DNA of 64,000 nucleotides. It comes from Schauerella fraxinea. Its GTDB lineage: Bacteria; Pseudomonadota; Gammaproteobacteria; Burkholderiales; Burkholderiaceae_B. The translations under genes were made by a program, and so were the position numbers. Positions within the stretch are counted from its first letter, which is position 1. The number at the start of each line of letters is the position of its first letter. This document shows positions 16,566 to 25,544 of this stretch, one piece after another. A model generated the notes under the pieces. That model did no database searches, was not told the DNA's origin, and saw only the letters and a list, made by a program, of their open reading frames with translations. The DNA lies in contig JAVDKL010000002.1 of NCBI GenBank assembly GCA_030849965.1, forward strand, positions 744,001-808,000, given 5' to 3'.

Positions 16566-17463
16566 GGTATGGGTTTGGAACCCCTTCGGCCTGTGCCTGC
16601 AGCCATTCCATCACAGCACGCGCGCTGACCGATAACGCGCGCTCACTGCTAAACGCCACGTGATACGTGTGCCCGGCGATGCTCGGGCCAAAGGGCTGAT
16701 GGAGCCGGCCAGCCGCCAATTCATCGGCGACCAGAGCCTGGCTTACCAAGGCAATGCCTTCTCCTGCGACTGCAGCCTGTATGGCATGTCCTTCGTCCGA
16801 AAATCGCAAAGCGCCCGCGGGAGATTCCTCGACCTGCCGGGCTTCGGCGAACCAACGCGTCCAAGTGGGATTGTCCGGGTGATGCCGTCGCCAGTCGAAG
16901 TAGATCAGGGGCCAACGAGCGAGATCTTCGAGCGCATGGACGCCTAGTCGCGGGTTGGCGATGGGTGCGAAGCGGTCCGTGAATAAGGGTTCCACAATCA
17001 GACCTGGATAGGGACCCCTCCCATATCGAATCGCGATATCGACCGCCGTTGAGCGCAGGTCGGCCATGTCGTCGGACGCCTGGATCTGCAGATCGATGCT
17101 CGCCAGATCGCGGCGGAAGGCGCCCATCCTTGGCAAGAGCCATTTCGCCGTGAACGCATTGGTCGCGGAAATCACCACCTGTGGCCTGCGACGCGATTCG
17201 GTCAGCCGGTCCAGCGCCACCTGAAAGTCGTCAAAGCCATTTCGCAGCACGGGGTAAAGGCGTGCACCCGCTTCCGTCAGGGTGACGCGCCGAACCTGCC
17301 GGCTGAAGAGCGGCGCGTCTACGTGCTGCTCCAGACCGCGAATCTGGTGGCTGATGGCTGTTGGCGTGACGGCGAGTTCCTCCGCCGCGGCCTTGAAGCT
17401 GCCAAGACGCGCCGCAGCCTCAAAGGCGCGAAGCGCTGAAAGCGGTAGAAATCGTCGATTCAT
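16549..17463 (-). CDS. GcvA-type LysR regulator
   Basis: A 304-residue LysR regulator of the GcvA-like branch (starting FLPLSALRAFEAAARLGSFK, with TPTAISHQIRGLE in the recognition region). It has the substrate-binding motif NAFTAKWLLPRMGAF and the late GIALVSQALVADELAAG. It is divergent from the RidA/Old Yellow Enzyme pair beginning at 17614 and is the likely regulator of these genes. Confidence 0.88.
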   Translation of the reverse strand: MNRRFLPLSALRAFEAAARLGSFKAAAEELAVTPTAISHQIRGLEQHVDAPLFSRQVRRVTLTEAGARLYPVLRNGFDDFQVALDRLTESRRRPQVVISATNAFTAKWLLPRMGAFRRDLASIDLQIQASDDMADLRSTAVDIAIRYGRGPYPGLIVEPLFTDRFAPIANPRLGVHALEDLARWPLIYFDWRRHHPDNPTWTRWFAEARQVEESPAGALRFSDEGHAIQAAVAGEGIALVSQALVADELAAGRLHQPFGPSIAGHTYHVAFSSERALSVSARAVMEWLQAQAEGVPNPYLSIDP

Positions 17464-17613
17464 GAGTGCTCGAATACAGCAGGCGAAGCCTGGTTATGGA
17501 TGAGAATAACTTATTTATCAGGTGACAAATGAACCTTTGTCACGCGGCGATCGCAGTTTTACTCTGCAGTTGTCCCCCAAGCCTGGCGGATACATGGATG
17601 AGAGGAACTAATC

Positions 17614-18009
17614 ATGATCGAACGCATTGTGACCAACCCGGACCCCTACGAGCCCTTTCTGCTGTCGCAGGGGATCAAGGTAAATGGCTGGCTGTTCATA
17701 TCGGGGCAGGCCGGTGCCGGTGAAGACGGCAACATCGTGCCGGGTGGTTTCATGGCACAAGGGCGGCAGGCATTTGCAAATCTGCGCCGCGCGCTTGAGG
17801 CCGGTGGCGCCAGTTTGAAGGATGTGGTCAAGGTCACCATCTTCGTCACCGACATGGGCAACTTCGACGATGTGGTGAGCTTGCGTCGCGAGTTCTTCTC
17901 GGCGCCGTACCCCGCCGATACGATCGCCGAAATCAAAGCCCTTTACACGCCTGATGCCAGCATCGAAATCGAAGCAATAGCTTTCCCGCCAAATGCCGAG
18001 GTCCGTTGA
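17614..18009 (+). CDS. RidA-family (YjgF/YER057c/UK114) protein
   Basis: A 131-residue protein of normal RidA length. Canonical RidA hydrolyses reactive enamine/imine intermediates; many relatives act in catabolic pathways. Family motifs are visible: the WLFISGQAG segment, MAQGRQAFANLRRALEAGGA and DVVKVTIFVTDM. The conserved Arg near the C-terminus is not obvious (it ends SIEIEAIAFPPN with Glu), so it is probably a non-canonical subgroup. GAGAGGA precedes the ATG. It ends one base before the next gene. Confidence 0.88.
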   Translation: MIERIVTNPDPYEPFLLSQGIKVNGWLFISGQAGAGEDGNIVPGGFMAQGRQAFANLRRALEAGGASLKDVVKVTIFVTDMGNFDDVVSLRREFFSAPYPADTIAEIKALYTPDASIEIEAIAFPPNAEVR

Positions 18010-18010
18010 G

Positions 18011-19108
18011 ATGGCCGTGTCGAGTCTTTACCAGCCGGTCGCAATCGGTGCGCTGCAGTTGACGAACCGTTTGGCCGTGGCACCGATGACGCGAGTGAGC
18101 GCAACCGCCGATGGTCGAGCTACCGTCGAGATGGTGGACTACTACGGCGACTTTGCCGCCGGCGGATTCGGTTTGATCATCACCGAGGGCGTGTACACCG
18201 ACAAGGCGTACGCGCAAGGCTATCTTTTCCAACCCGGTCTGACCGACGACACCCAGGTTGAGGCATGGCGGACTGTCGTGGATCGCGTACATGCAAACGG
18301 TGGCCGCATCATCGCCCAACTCATGCACGCCGGTGCCATCTCGCAAGGTAATCCACACCGGCCAAACGCCAAGGGTCCGTCGGTGGTGCAGCCGAAGGGC
18401 GCACAGATGAGTTTTTATCGCGGGGAAGGGGCCTACCGGTTGCCCGACGCGCTATCGCTGGCGGAAGTGAGCGATGTATTGGCGGGTTTTGCTCGCGCGG
18501 CGGTGCGTGCGAAGGAGGCTGGATTCGATGGCGTGGAGATCCATGGCGCAAACGGCTACCTTCTCGACCAGTTCATGACCGACTACACCAATCAACGAAA
18601 CGATGGCTACGGCGGCTCGTTAGCGCATCGTCTGCGCCTCGGTGTGGAGACGATTCAGGCCGTTCGCCAAGCTGTTGGACACGATTTCCCGGTGGGCTAC
18701 CGCGTATCGCAAGCCAAGGTAAACGATTTCACCCACAAGTGGACGCGCGGCACGTTGGACGCGGCGGTGATCTTCAAAACGCTATCGGCCGCACCCATCG
18801 ATTACCTGCACACGACCGAGTTCGAAGCATGGCAGCCCGCTTTCGGCGAAGGGCAGAGTCTCGCCGCGCTGGCCAAGGAACATGGAACGGTGCCCGTGAT
18901 TGCCAATGGCTCACTGCATGTGCCGGTGGAGAGCGTCGGGATGATTGAACGTGGCGAAGCGGACTTGATTTCGCTGGGCAGGGGAGCACTCACGCATGCC
19001 GACTGGGCCCGTCGCCTGCGCAATGGCGACGACCTTGGCGTCTTCGATCGCGCGCTGCTCTCGCCCCTTGCCGACCTGGCCAATGCGCGACGGCTGCGTG
19101 ACGCCTAG
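18011..19108 (+). CDS. Old Yellow Enzyme-family alkene reductase
   Basis: A 365-residue FMN-dependent ene-reductase (TIM barrel). Motifs: LTNRLAVAPMTRVSA at the FMN site, LMHAGAIS, the catalytic GVEIHGANGYLLDQF, NQRNDGYGGSLAHR, and DLISLGRGALTHADWARR at the phosphate site. It reduces activated C=C bonds of enones or nitro compounds with NAD(P)H. ATG at 18011 sits directly after the RidA stop; a Met six codons earlier would overlap it. It forms an operon with RidA under the divergent LysR. Confidence 0.9.
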   Translation: MAVSSLYQPVAIGALQLTNRLAVAPMTRVSATADGRATVEMVDYYGDFAAGGFGLIITEGVYTDKAYAQGYLFQPGLTDDTQVEAWRTVVDRVHANGGRIIAQLMHAGAISQGNPHRPNAKGPSVVQPKGAQMSFYRGEGAYRLPDALSLAEVSDVLAGFARAAVRAKEAGFDGVEIHGANGYLLDQFMTDYTNQRNDGYGGSLAHRLRLGVETIQAVRQAVGHDFPVGYRVSQAKVNDFTHKWTRGTLDAAVIFKTLSAAPIDYLHTTEFEAWQPAFGEGQSLAALAKEHGTVPVIANGSLHVPVESVGMIERGEADLISLGRGALTHADWARRLRNGDDLGVFDRALLSPLADLANARRLRDA

Positions 19109-19127
19109 GATGCCGAGCCGTTGCGGC

Positions 19128-19853
19128 TCAACGTGCCGGCAGTAGCAAGGCGGCCGCACCATTCAAATCCCGGACTTCGGCATAGGGCAGCCAATCGGGG
19201 TTGCCGCGCTCACCACGCCGGTTCACCCAGATGCCCCGCAAGCCCAGCTCGTGGCACGCCTTCATGTCCCAGTACATCCCCATGGCCACATGCACCGTCT
19301 CATTCTGCGTCACGCCCATCGTGCGGTAGGCGTGTTCGAAGAATGCCCGCGACGGCTTGTAGGCTTGCGCCTGTTCGGCGGTGATGACGTAGTCGAACGG
19401 TACGCCGATGTGGGCGACCGTGGGTGCGATCAGGTCGTCGTCGGAGTTCGTGAAAATCGCGAGCTTGTAGCGTTCGCGCAATCGACGCAGTACCTCGGGT
19501 ACCTCGGGGTGCGGTCCCATGGTTGTGGGCGACGTGGCAATGCGTTCGATGTCTTCGCTACTGGCTTGAACGCCATGCTCAGCGAGCGCCGCTGAGAATC
19601 CCGTGCGTAAAATTTCTTTGTACAGGCGATGTGGCTTCTCGCCGGTCAAGCGCTGGCCCTGCGCCGTGAAACGATCCAGGATCTCCGAGGCGTGCTGCCC
19701 ATGCGCCCCATGCGTCGCCAGTGTGGCGTCGACTTCGCGCGTGAGCACCTCGTACCACTGAACGAGCGTACCGTAGCAGTCAAAGGTGATGACCTTCGGC
19801 ACGGGCTCGAGCGAGAAGGTCGAGGATGTTGGCTCAGCGTGAGATGGGGGCAT
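19128..19853 (-). CDS. HAD-family hydrolase (haloacid dehalogenase type II)
   Basis: A 241-residue HAD protein. The nucleophile motif is ITFDCYGTLVQW, motif II is IFTNSDDDL and the Lys is in AQAYKPSRAFF; a last motif MYWDMKACHELGLRGIWVNR follows. It should remove halide from 2-haloacids or act as a phosphatase. The start at 19853 (MPPSHAEP) is preferred to a longer Pro/Arg-rich extension because AGGTG precedes it. Convergent with the Old Yellow Enzyme gene. Confidence 0.88.
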   Translation of the reverse strand: MPPSHAEPTSSTFSLEPVPKVITFDCYGTLVQWYEVLTREVDATLATHGAHGQHASEILDRFTAQGQRLTGEKPHRLYKEILRTGFSAALAEHGVQASSEDIERIATSPTTMGPHPEVPEVLRRLRERYKLAIFTNSDDDLIAPTVAHIGVPFDYVITAEQAQAYKPSRAFFEHAYRTMGVTQNETVHVAMGMYWDMKACHELGLRGIWVNRRGERGNPDWLPYAEVRDLNGAAALLLPAR

Positions 19854-19940
19854 GGGGAGCACCTGTGGGGATGACGGGGGAGGGAGGGCTGCGGTTCTGG
19901 CTCGCACACCCCGTGCCGATGGGTGCACCGCGTTACCCCG

Positions 19941-20714
19941 TCATTTGCCGCCCGTGACGTCGAGAAAGGTACCCGTCACGAAAGAGGCTTCGCTGCTCGC
20001 AAGCCACAGAATTGCGCGCGCAACCTCTTCAGGTTGGCCACCTCGTCCCATTGGGATCGAGTCCTTCACGCGGTCGACCCGTCCCGGTTCGCCACCGCTG
20101 GCGTGCATCTCCGTGTAGATATGTCCAGGACGCACGCAGTTCACGCGTATGTTCTCCCGGGCGACTTCCTTGGCAAATCCGATCGTGAACGTTTCCAGCG
20201 CGCCCTTGGACGCCGCGTAGTCGATGTATTCGTTGGGGCTGCCCAAGCGCGCTGCCGCCGACGAAATGTTGACGATGACGCCGCCGTGGCCGCCATGACG
20301 CGTCGACATGCGCTTGGCCGCATGCTGGGCGCAGAGCATCGGCCCGATCGCGTTCACCGCGAAGATTCGTGACATGCGCGCGTATTCGATATCTTCGAAC
20401 CGCGACTGCGGCGCGATGATGGCTGCGTTGTTGACCAGCACGTCGACCTGGCCCAACTCCCGGTCCACAGCCTCAAACAATCGTGCGAGTTGTTCGGGGT
20501 TCGCGTTATCCGCTTGCACCGCTAGCGCGCGACGGCCAAGTGCTCGAATGTCCGCCGCCACGGCTTCTGCTGCGGCTGCATTGGAGACGAAGCTGATCGC
20601 AACATCGTAGCCTTGGGCGGCTGCAAGGCGCGCTGTGGCGGCGCCTACCCCGCGGCTGCCTCCGGTGATCAATATGACGCGAGATGGCGATGTGTCCGCC
20701 GATGTGTTTTGCAT
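19941..20714 (-). CDS. Short-chain dehydrogenase/reductase
   Basis: A 257-residue classical SDR with TGGSRGVG at the cofactor site, NNAAI, NISSAAARLG with the catalytic Ser, and YIDYAASKGAL with the Tyr/Lys pair. The acidic end of beta-2 is absent, which hints at NADPH. It reads in the same direction as the HAD gene and the EamA gene upstream of it, so these may form one minus-strand unit. Confidence 0.9.
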   Translation of the reverse strand: MQNTSADTSPSRVILITGGSRGVGAATARLAAAQGYDVAISFVSNAAAAEAVAADIRALGRRALAVQADNANPEQLARLFEAVDRELGQVDVLVNNAAIIAPQSRFEDIEYARMSRIFAVNAIGPMLCAQHAAKRMSTRHGGHGGVIVNISSAAARLGSPNEYIDYAASKGALETFTIGFAKEVARENIRVNCVRPGHIYTEMHASGGEPGRVDRVKDSIPMGRGGQPEEVARAILWLASSEASFVTGTFLDVTGGK

Positions 20715-20759
20715 GAAAGCTCCCGAGACGAAACGCCTGAAGATGGAAAAATATTGCGC

Positions 20760-21602
20760 TCACAGCCCTAGGCAGAATGCCCCGATTGCCACGACCAAGC
20801 AGGCGATGCTGCGTCTGACCGTTAATGCCTCGCCCAGAAACAGGCGGCCGATCAGCACGGCAAAGACGACACTCGTTTCGCGCAGGGCAGACACTGCACC
20901 CATGGCACCAGATTGCAGGGCCCAGATCACGATGCCGTAGGCCAGAAGCGAGACCACACCGCCGATCATCGATATGCCGATGCTGCGCGGTGCCAGGCGC
21001 ACAGGCGTCCACAGCGCATTGACGCCGCGCTTGGCGATGAACAACACCGGCATCGCCCAATAGCACAAGAACATCCAGGCCGTGTAGGCGATTGCATCGC
21101 CGTGGGTCAGCCGCACGCCCATGCCGTCAATGACTGTGTAGACCGCGATGGTCACGCCGGTCAGTAGCGCGGCTACCGCGCCGGAAGACGAGAGCTTGCG
21201 GCCCTCGAGTGCGATCGCAATGATGCCGCTTGAGATCATCGCGATGCCCAGCACATGCAATGGGCCGATCGTTTCCTGTGCGACAAGCGCAGCACCCAAT
21301 GTGACGAACAAGGGCGATGAGCCGCGCGCGATGGGATACGCCTGTGCAAGATCGTAGGTGCGGTATGAACGGACAAGCGCCAGGTTGTAGAGGATGTGCA
21401 CGATGCCCGACGCTGCAATGTAGGGCCACGCGGCAGGCGCCGGTGAAGGCGTGAAAGAAATCACCACGGTTGCCACGACGGCGATGGCAATACTCATCCA
21501 TGCCATCGACAGCGAGCGATCCTTATTCGCGTGCAACATCGCGTTCCAGCTGGCATGGAGCAAGGCCGCAACGAGGACCAAACCGCTGGCGTAACTAAGC
21601 AT
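20760..21602 (-). CDS. EamA/DMT-family transporter
   Basis: A 280-residue membrane protein with about ten hydrophobic segments in two EamA repeats. It is a metabolite exporter of unknown substrate; YcfZ-like relatives carry amino acids or nucleotides. The ATG at 21602 (MLSYASG) is chosen because AGGA lies a suitable distance before it; the longer frame upstream adds a non-membrane leader. Divergent from the LysR gene at 21701, its probable regulator. Confidence 0.85.
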   Translation of the reverse strand: MLSYASGLVLVAALLHASWNAMLHANKDRSLSMAWMSIAIAVVATVVISFTPSPAPAAWPYIAASGIVHILYNLALVRSYRTYDLAQAYPIARGSSPLFVTLGAALVAQETIGPLHVLGIAMISSGIIAIALEGRKLSSSGAVAALLTGVTIAVYTVIDGMGVRLTHGDAIAYTAWMFLCYWAMPVLFIAKRGVNALWTPVRLAPRSIGISMIGGVVSLLAYGIVIWALQSGAMGAVSALRETSVVFAVLIGRLFLGEALTVRRSIACLVVAIGAFCLGL

Positions 21603-21700
21603 GCAAATCATCCTGGTGGGGCAGATCGGTAGCGTATCGCTCTTGTGAACGCACAACAAACCATATAAATTGTGCGTTCGCATTAGAAAAACTATTTCGA

Positions 21701-22645
21701 ATGAAACGGACACTGCCCCCTCTAAACGCGCTGCGTGCATTTGAAGCTGCTGGTCGATGCGGTAGCTTCAAGGGAGCGGCGGCTGAGTTGCACGTCACCC
21801 AGGGCGCGGTGAGCCAACAAGTGCGCATGCTTGAGGAATGGTTGGGTGCCCCGGTCTTCGAACGGCATAATCGGCGCATCGAACTCACGCCCGCCGCGAG
21901 GGCGTATCTGGCCCATATCGGCCCAGCCTTCGAGCAGCTTTCGCAGGCAAGCTCGACGTACGGTACGAGCCCGGCGCGATCGCGAACGTTGTCCGTGAAT
22001 GCGCCATCGACGTTTACGCTGCGCTGGCTGGTGCCACGGTTGGAAGCGTTTCGTTCACAGCATGCAGACGTCGAGGTCAGGGTAGAGACATCCAACGCGC
22101 CGTTGGAAAGTCTGACAGACCGATTCGACGTCATCATCCGGGGCGGACCGGACACGTATTACGGGTACACGATGCAGTATTTCTTGTCCGAAGAAAGAGT
22201 GCCGGTGTGCAGCCCGGCGCTTTTGCAGCGGCTGCCTTTGCGCATGATCGAGGACATACAGCAGCACACCTTGCTGCACACCTCGAGCCTTCCCCGAGTG
22301 TGGCCCGACTGGCTTGCGCAAGCGAAAGGTGGCGCGCTTGAACCCGCGGCCACGATCACGTTCGATCACTTTTATCTGACCATTCAAGCCGCCATCGAGG
22401 GCATCGGCATTGCCATGGGGCCAACGGCCTTGGTGGCAGACGATCTTGCCGCTGGGCGCCTGGTGGCACCCTTTGCAGAACCGCGGCTACCGTCGCGAAG
22501 CTATTTCACTTATGTGCCGGCAGAGCGGCACACGGATGACATTGTGGTGCAGTTTCGCGCTTGGCTAAGTAGCGAAGCGGCAGGGTCTAATCTTGCGTTC
22601 AATGAATCACATGCGGGCGGCACCACGTCGGAGATGGGCCGATGA
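21701..22645 (+). CDS. GcvA-type LysR regulator
   Basis: A 314-residue LysR regulator, GcvA branch: PPLNALRAFEAAGRCGSFKG, TQGAVSQQVRMLEEWLG and RIELTPAAR in the winged HTH, then the effector domain. Only 98 bp separate it from the divergent EamA transporter gene; the EamA-SDR-HAD minus-strand unit is the likely target. Confidence 0.88.
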   Translation: MKRTLPPLNALRAFEAAGRCGSFKGAAAELHVTQGAVSQQVRMLEEWLGAPVFERHNRRIELTPAARAYLAHIGPAFEQLSQASSTYGTSPARSRTLSVNAPSTFTLRWLVPRLEAFRSQHADVEVRVETSNAPLESLTDRFDVIIRGGPDTYYGYTMQYFLSEERVPVCSPALLQRLPLRMIEDIQQHTLLHTSSLPRVWPDWLAQAKGGALEPAATITFDHFYLTIQAAIEGIGIAMGPTALVADDLAAGRLVAPFAEPRLPSRSYFTYVPAERHTDDIVVQFRAWLSSEAAGSNLAFNESHAGGTTSEMGR

Positions 22646-22682
22646 CCCTGCAACGCATATCGATTTAGTCAATCAGCGCTCT

Positions 22683-23735
22683 CTAATTCGACACCGCCCG
22701 ATTGCGATAGTCGGTGGGCACATACGTAAAGCCGGTGCTTTCCTTGCGGATGTGACCTATCCCAGGAAAAGGCAGATGCGCGCCGGCAATCATGTGACGG
22801 TCTTGGGCCAGACGCGCAAATTGGGTTTCGCGTTGCGATCTGGCTGCGGGCTGTTCGACGTCGTAGACGATTGTGATCTCAGGCCGAGCCATCTGTACAG
22901 ATTGGACGTGCAGGACATCGCCGATGAATTCCAGGCTCTGGCCTTTACTTGAGAGCACGAAGAAGGCATGCCCAGGCGTGTGCCCTGGCGTCGGCACTGC
23001 TTTAACGCCGGGCATAATTTCAGTGGCCGATAAAAAGCCTTTTACTTTGCCCGCTTTAACATAGGGCTGCATGCTTTTCGTCGCTTGTTCAAAATAGGCT
23101 TTGTCGTACCCGTTTACGCCTGTCTGGTTTGCAGCAGCAAGAAAGAAATCAACATCTCGCTGGCCAACATGGATGTTGGCATTGGGAAAAACCATACGTC
23201 CTTGCACATCGACGAGGCCACCGCTGTGGTCGGTGTGGATGTGGGTCAGCAACACATCGGTGATGTGTTCGGGCCCGTAACCGGCGGAACGCAAGCTCGC
23301 CAAGAGTTTCCCGCCCGCTCCGGGACCAAAAAAGGCGCCTGCGCCGGTATCCACGAGCGCTACGCGGCCAGCTCCTTCGATGAGGTAAGCGTTAATGGAA
23401 GCCTCGACCGGATTAGCCATAAAGGCCCTGTGCAAGATCGTATCTATTTCGGCGGGAGACACACCTTTGAGAAGGCTGTGGAGGTCTTGCGGTACCGTTC
23501 CATCGGATAGTGCGACCACGCGCACATCACCAACCTCAAACCGGTAAAAAGCGCTTTGCTCTTGATGCTGCGCGGACTTGGCAAGTGGCGTACGGTGAAC
23601 ACTTTCATGCGCGGTGGCACTGCTCGGCACCAACGCTGCCGATGCGAACGCCACGAGCGAAACAACGGCCAGTCTGGAAGACCAATGACTCAGCTTTGTC
23701 GCTGATGAGTAGCTTGAGGCATGGAATAGGTTCAC
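22683..23735 (-). CDS. Exported metallo-beta-lactamase-fold hydrolase
   Basis: A 350-residue MBL-fold protein. An N-terminal signal peptide ends near ATAHES (about residue 43). The zinc motif HIHTDH is at about 164-169, with later GHTPGHAFF and DVLHV elements supplying ligands. It resembles the exported lactonase/hydrolase branch (AttM- or quinolone-signal-lactonase-like); the substrate is unknown. No regulator is adjacent except the MarR gene beyond 23866. Confidence 0.85.
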   Translation of the reverse strand: MNLFHASSYSSATKLSHWSSRLAVVSLVAFASAALVPSSATAHESVHRTPLAKSAQHQEQSAFYRFEVGDVRVVALSDGTVPQDLHSLLKGVSPAEIDTILHRAFMANPVEASINAYLIEGAGRVALVDTGAGAFFGPGAGGKLLASLRSAGYGPEHITDVLLTHIHTDHSGGLVDVQGRMVFPNANIHVGQRDVDFFLAAANQTGVNGYDKAYFEQATKSMQPYVKAGKVKGFLSATEIMPGVKAVPTPGHTPGHAFFVLSSKGQSLEFIGDVLHVQSVQMARPEITIVYDVEQPAARSQRETQFARLAQDRHMIAGAHLPFPGIGHIRKESTGFTYVPTDYRNRAVSN

Positions 23736-23865
23736 GATGTGTCTCCGGTTTTAAAGCGATCGGGCGTGCACCAGCAGATGCGTTTTAGAGCACGCCACTG
23801 GATCGTTCTCTGGCGACGAATCACCAGATTGAAAAAGCGCTTTCAGCCGAGTCGGAGAGGCGCCT

Positions 23866-24378
23866 TCAGCCTCTTGCCAGCAACGCGGCGCTAACTGGAC
23901 ATTCCTTGCATGCTGTTTCGTCACAGAGCCGGCAGACGGCGTAGCAATGATCTTCCCCACGTACGAGTGTGGAAAGCATCTTCTCAACCAAGCCACCCAA
24001 TGTGGCGCGTTCATCTGCGCTGAGTGCATTGAGTGCGCGACCCACACTCACCCCACGCGCGATTCGAATCTTGGAGCAGGCGCGTTCACCTGCCGGCGTT
24101 AGCTTGAGGGCGACAGCTCGCCGATCCCGCTCGGACGTCTGTCGCACGACCAGTCCGTCTTCCGTCAACCTATCGACCAGTCGCACTGTGCCGGGATGTG
24201 ACAGGGGCAGGCCGCGACGAAGTTGATCGATCGACATGCCGGGTTCGTGACGCAGGAGAGAAATGGCGGCCGCTGCCGGGCCGGCCTCGGGTGCCTCTGA
24301 CTGCGCCTCGGCAAGTAAGTCATCTGCCACCGCCAAAGCGAGGGCGCCAAATATGTTCACAAGCTTTTCATCGTTCAT
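23866..24378 (-). CDS. MarR-family regulator with C-terminal cysteine cluster
   Basis: A 170-residue MarR winged-HTH repressor (LLRHEPGMSIDQLRRGLPLS, GTVRLVDRLTEDGLVVR with the RDRRAVALKLT wing). Its tail holds five cysteines spaced C-x3-C-x2-C-x4-C-x2-C (from HCYAVC to ECPV), unusual for a MarR protein and suited to a metal or oxidant switch. Start is taken at MNDEKLVN; the longer frame upstream is open but reads through the divergent promoter. It is divergent from the DUF417 gene, its probable target. Confidence 0.85.
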   Translation of the reverse strand: MNDEKLVNIFGALALAVADDLLAEAQSEAPEAGPAAAAISLLRHEPGMSIDQLRRGLPLSHPGTVRLVDRLTEDGLVVRQTSERDRRAVALKLTPAGERACSKIRIARGVSVGRALNALSADERATLGGLVEKMLSTLVRGEDHCYAVCRLCDETACKECPVSAALLARG

Positions 24379-24450
24379 TTGCAAATTATATGCGCGAATC
24401 ATAGATTCTTGTGTAGTATGTGCGTCACGCATACATTCTTGGAGAAGATC

Positions 24451-24948
24451 ATGTTTAACCGGTTTATCAATCCCGCCCCTTCCGCAGTCTGGCCAAACCA
24501 TGTCGTTAAAGCGGGTCGAGCCGTCATGCTTGCGGGCGTGGTGTTGCCGCTTGCTCTGATCGGAATCCTGAAGTTCACGCAGATCGAGATCGAGGCATTG
24601 AAGCCTCTCATAACCGGCACGCCCTGGCTGGCATGGTTGCATGGGGTGTTCGGCGAAGCCGGAACGTCCTGTCTTCTTGGCGTCGTTGAGCTCATTACCG
24701 CAGCGCTTTTTATTGCTTCGCCTTGGTCACCGCGCGCGGGGATTGCCGCGGGTGCATTGGGCAGCGCGACCTTTGCAACGACCATCTCCACGATGCTCGC
24801 GCTGCCCGTGTGGGAGCTCCCTTTGGGCGGCTTCCCCTGGTTGAATGTGCTTGGGACGTTCCTGATCAAAGACGTTGCCTTGCTCGGCATCAGCCTTTTT
24901 GTGATGGGCGACTGCGCCGTGCGACTTGCACGGCGGAACGTGAAGTGA
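24451..24948 (+). CDS. DUF417 (RclC/YkgB-like) membrane protein
   Basis: A 165-residue inner-membrane protein with four hydrophobic segments. It matches the DUF417 pattern (KFTQIEIEALKPLI, WLAWLHGVFG, GVVELITAALFIAS, FLIKDVALLGIS). In E. coli RclC is part of the reactive-chlorine response. GGAGAAGATC precedes the ATG. The divergent MarR with clustered cysteines is a fitting redox-responsive controller. Confidence 0.88.
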   Translation: MFNRFINPAPSAVWPNHVVKAGRAVMLAGVVLPLALIGILKFTQIEIEALKPLITGTPWLAWLHGVFGEAGTSCLLGVVELITAALFIASPWSPRAGIAAGALGSATFATTISTMLALPVWELPLGGFPWLNVLGTFLIKDVALLGISLFVMGDCAVRLARRNVK

Positions 24949-25041
24949 TGGCGGTCCGGCGATTGTCGGAATGATCCCGACCAGGGGCCGGCGTGGCCTT
25001 GGCTCACGTCGGTGAGGTCAGGGACGACGTCGAGCGGGCCG

Positions 25042-25431
25042 CTACGCAGTCGTATCGGCAGCCTCTGGCGATGGCAACGCGTCGCGCTCGGCAAAGATGC
25101 TTGCCATTTCTTCTGCGTTTTCCGTGCCCCAGGTGCATAGCGGAATGATTGCTTGGGCCAAGCTGCGACCGAGCGGGGTAAGCGCGTAGTCCACGCGCGG
25201 GGGAACTTCCTTGTAGTCGGTTCGTACCAAGACGCGATTGGCCTCCAGATCCTTCAACTGCTGAATCAGCACTTTGTCGCTGACGCCGTCAACCAAGCGC
25301 TTCAGCTCGCCATAGCGCTTGGGACCATCACGCAGGAAAAACAGAACAAGTGGTTTCCACCTGCCCGAAATGATGCGCAGCGTAGCGTTCAGCCCGCAGC
25401 CGGTATCGCAGACTTCAATGGGTGTCGTCAT
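25042..25431 (-). CDS. HxlR-family regulator
   Basis: A 129-residue winged HTH of the HxlR type: VCDTGCGLNATLRIISGRWK, GPKRYGELKRLVDGVSDKVL and VDYALTPLGRSLA. Cysteines 8 and 12 near the N-terminus may sense aldehydes or quinones, as HxlR/YodB relatives do. It is divergent from the SDR gene at 25545, which it most likely represses. Confidence 0.9.
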   Translation of the reverse strand: MTTPIEVCDTGCGLNATLRIISGRWKPLVLFFLRDGPKRYGELKRLVDGVSDKVLIQQLKDLEANRVLVRTDYKEVPPRVDYALTPLGRSLAQAIIPLCTWGTENAEEMASIFAERDALPSPEAADTTA

Positions 25432-25544
25432 TTATTTGGGTACTTACCTAAAAGTGCATACTTGTCGTTAGGTTATCAGCCCCACATACTTAGCTCAAGC
25501 AAGCAGCTTCTGCTGCCTCACGACTTCGACTTAGGATGCATGAC

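Noticed and set aside
17529-17723. A short frame starting with a signal-like peptide (MNLCHAAIAVLLCSC) before ridA
   Set aside because: It runs through the ridA start in another frame and loses coding character; probably chance.
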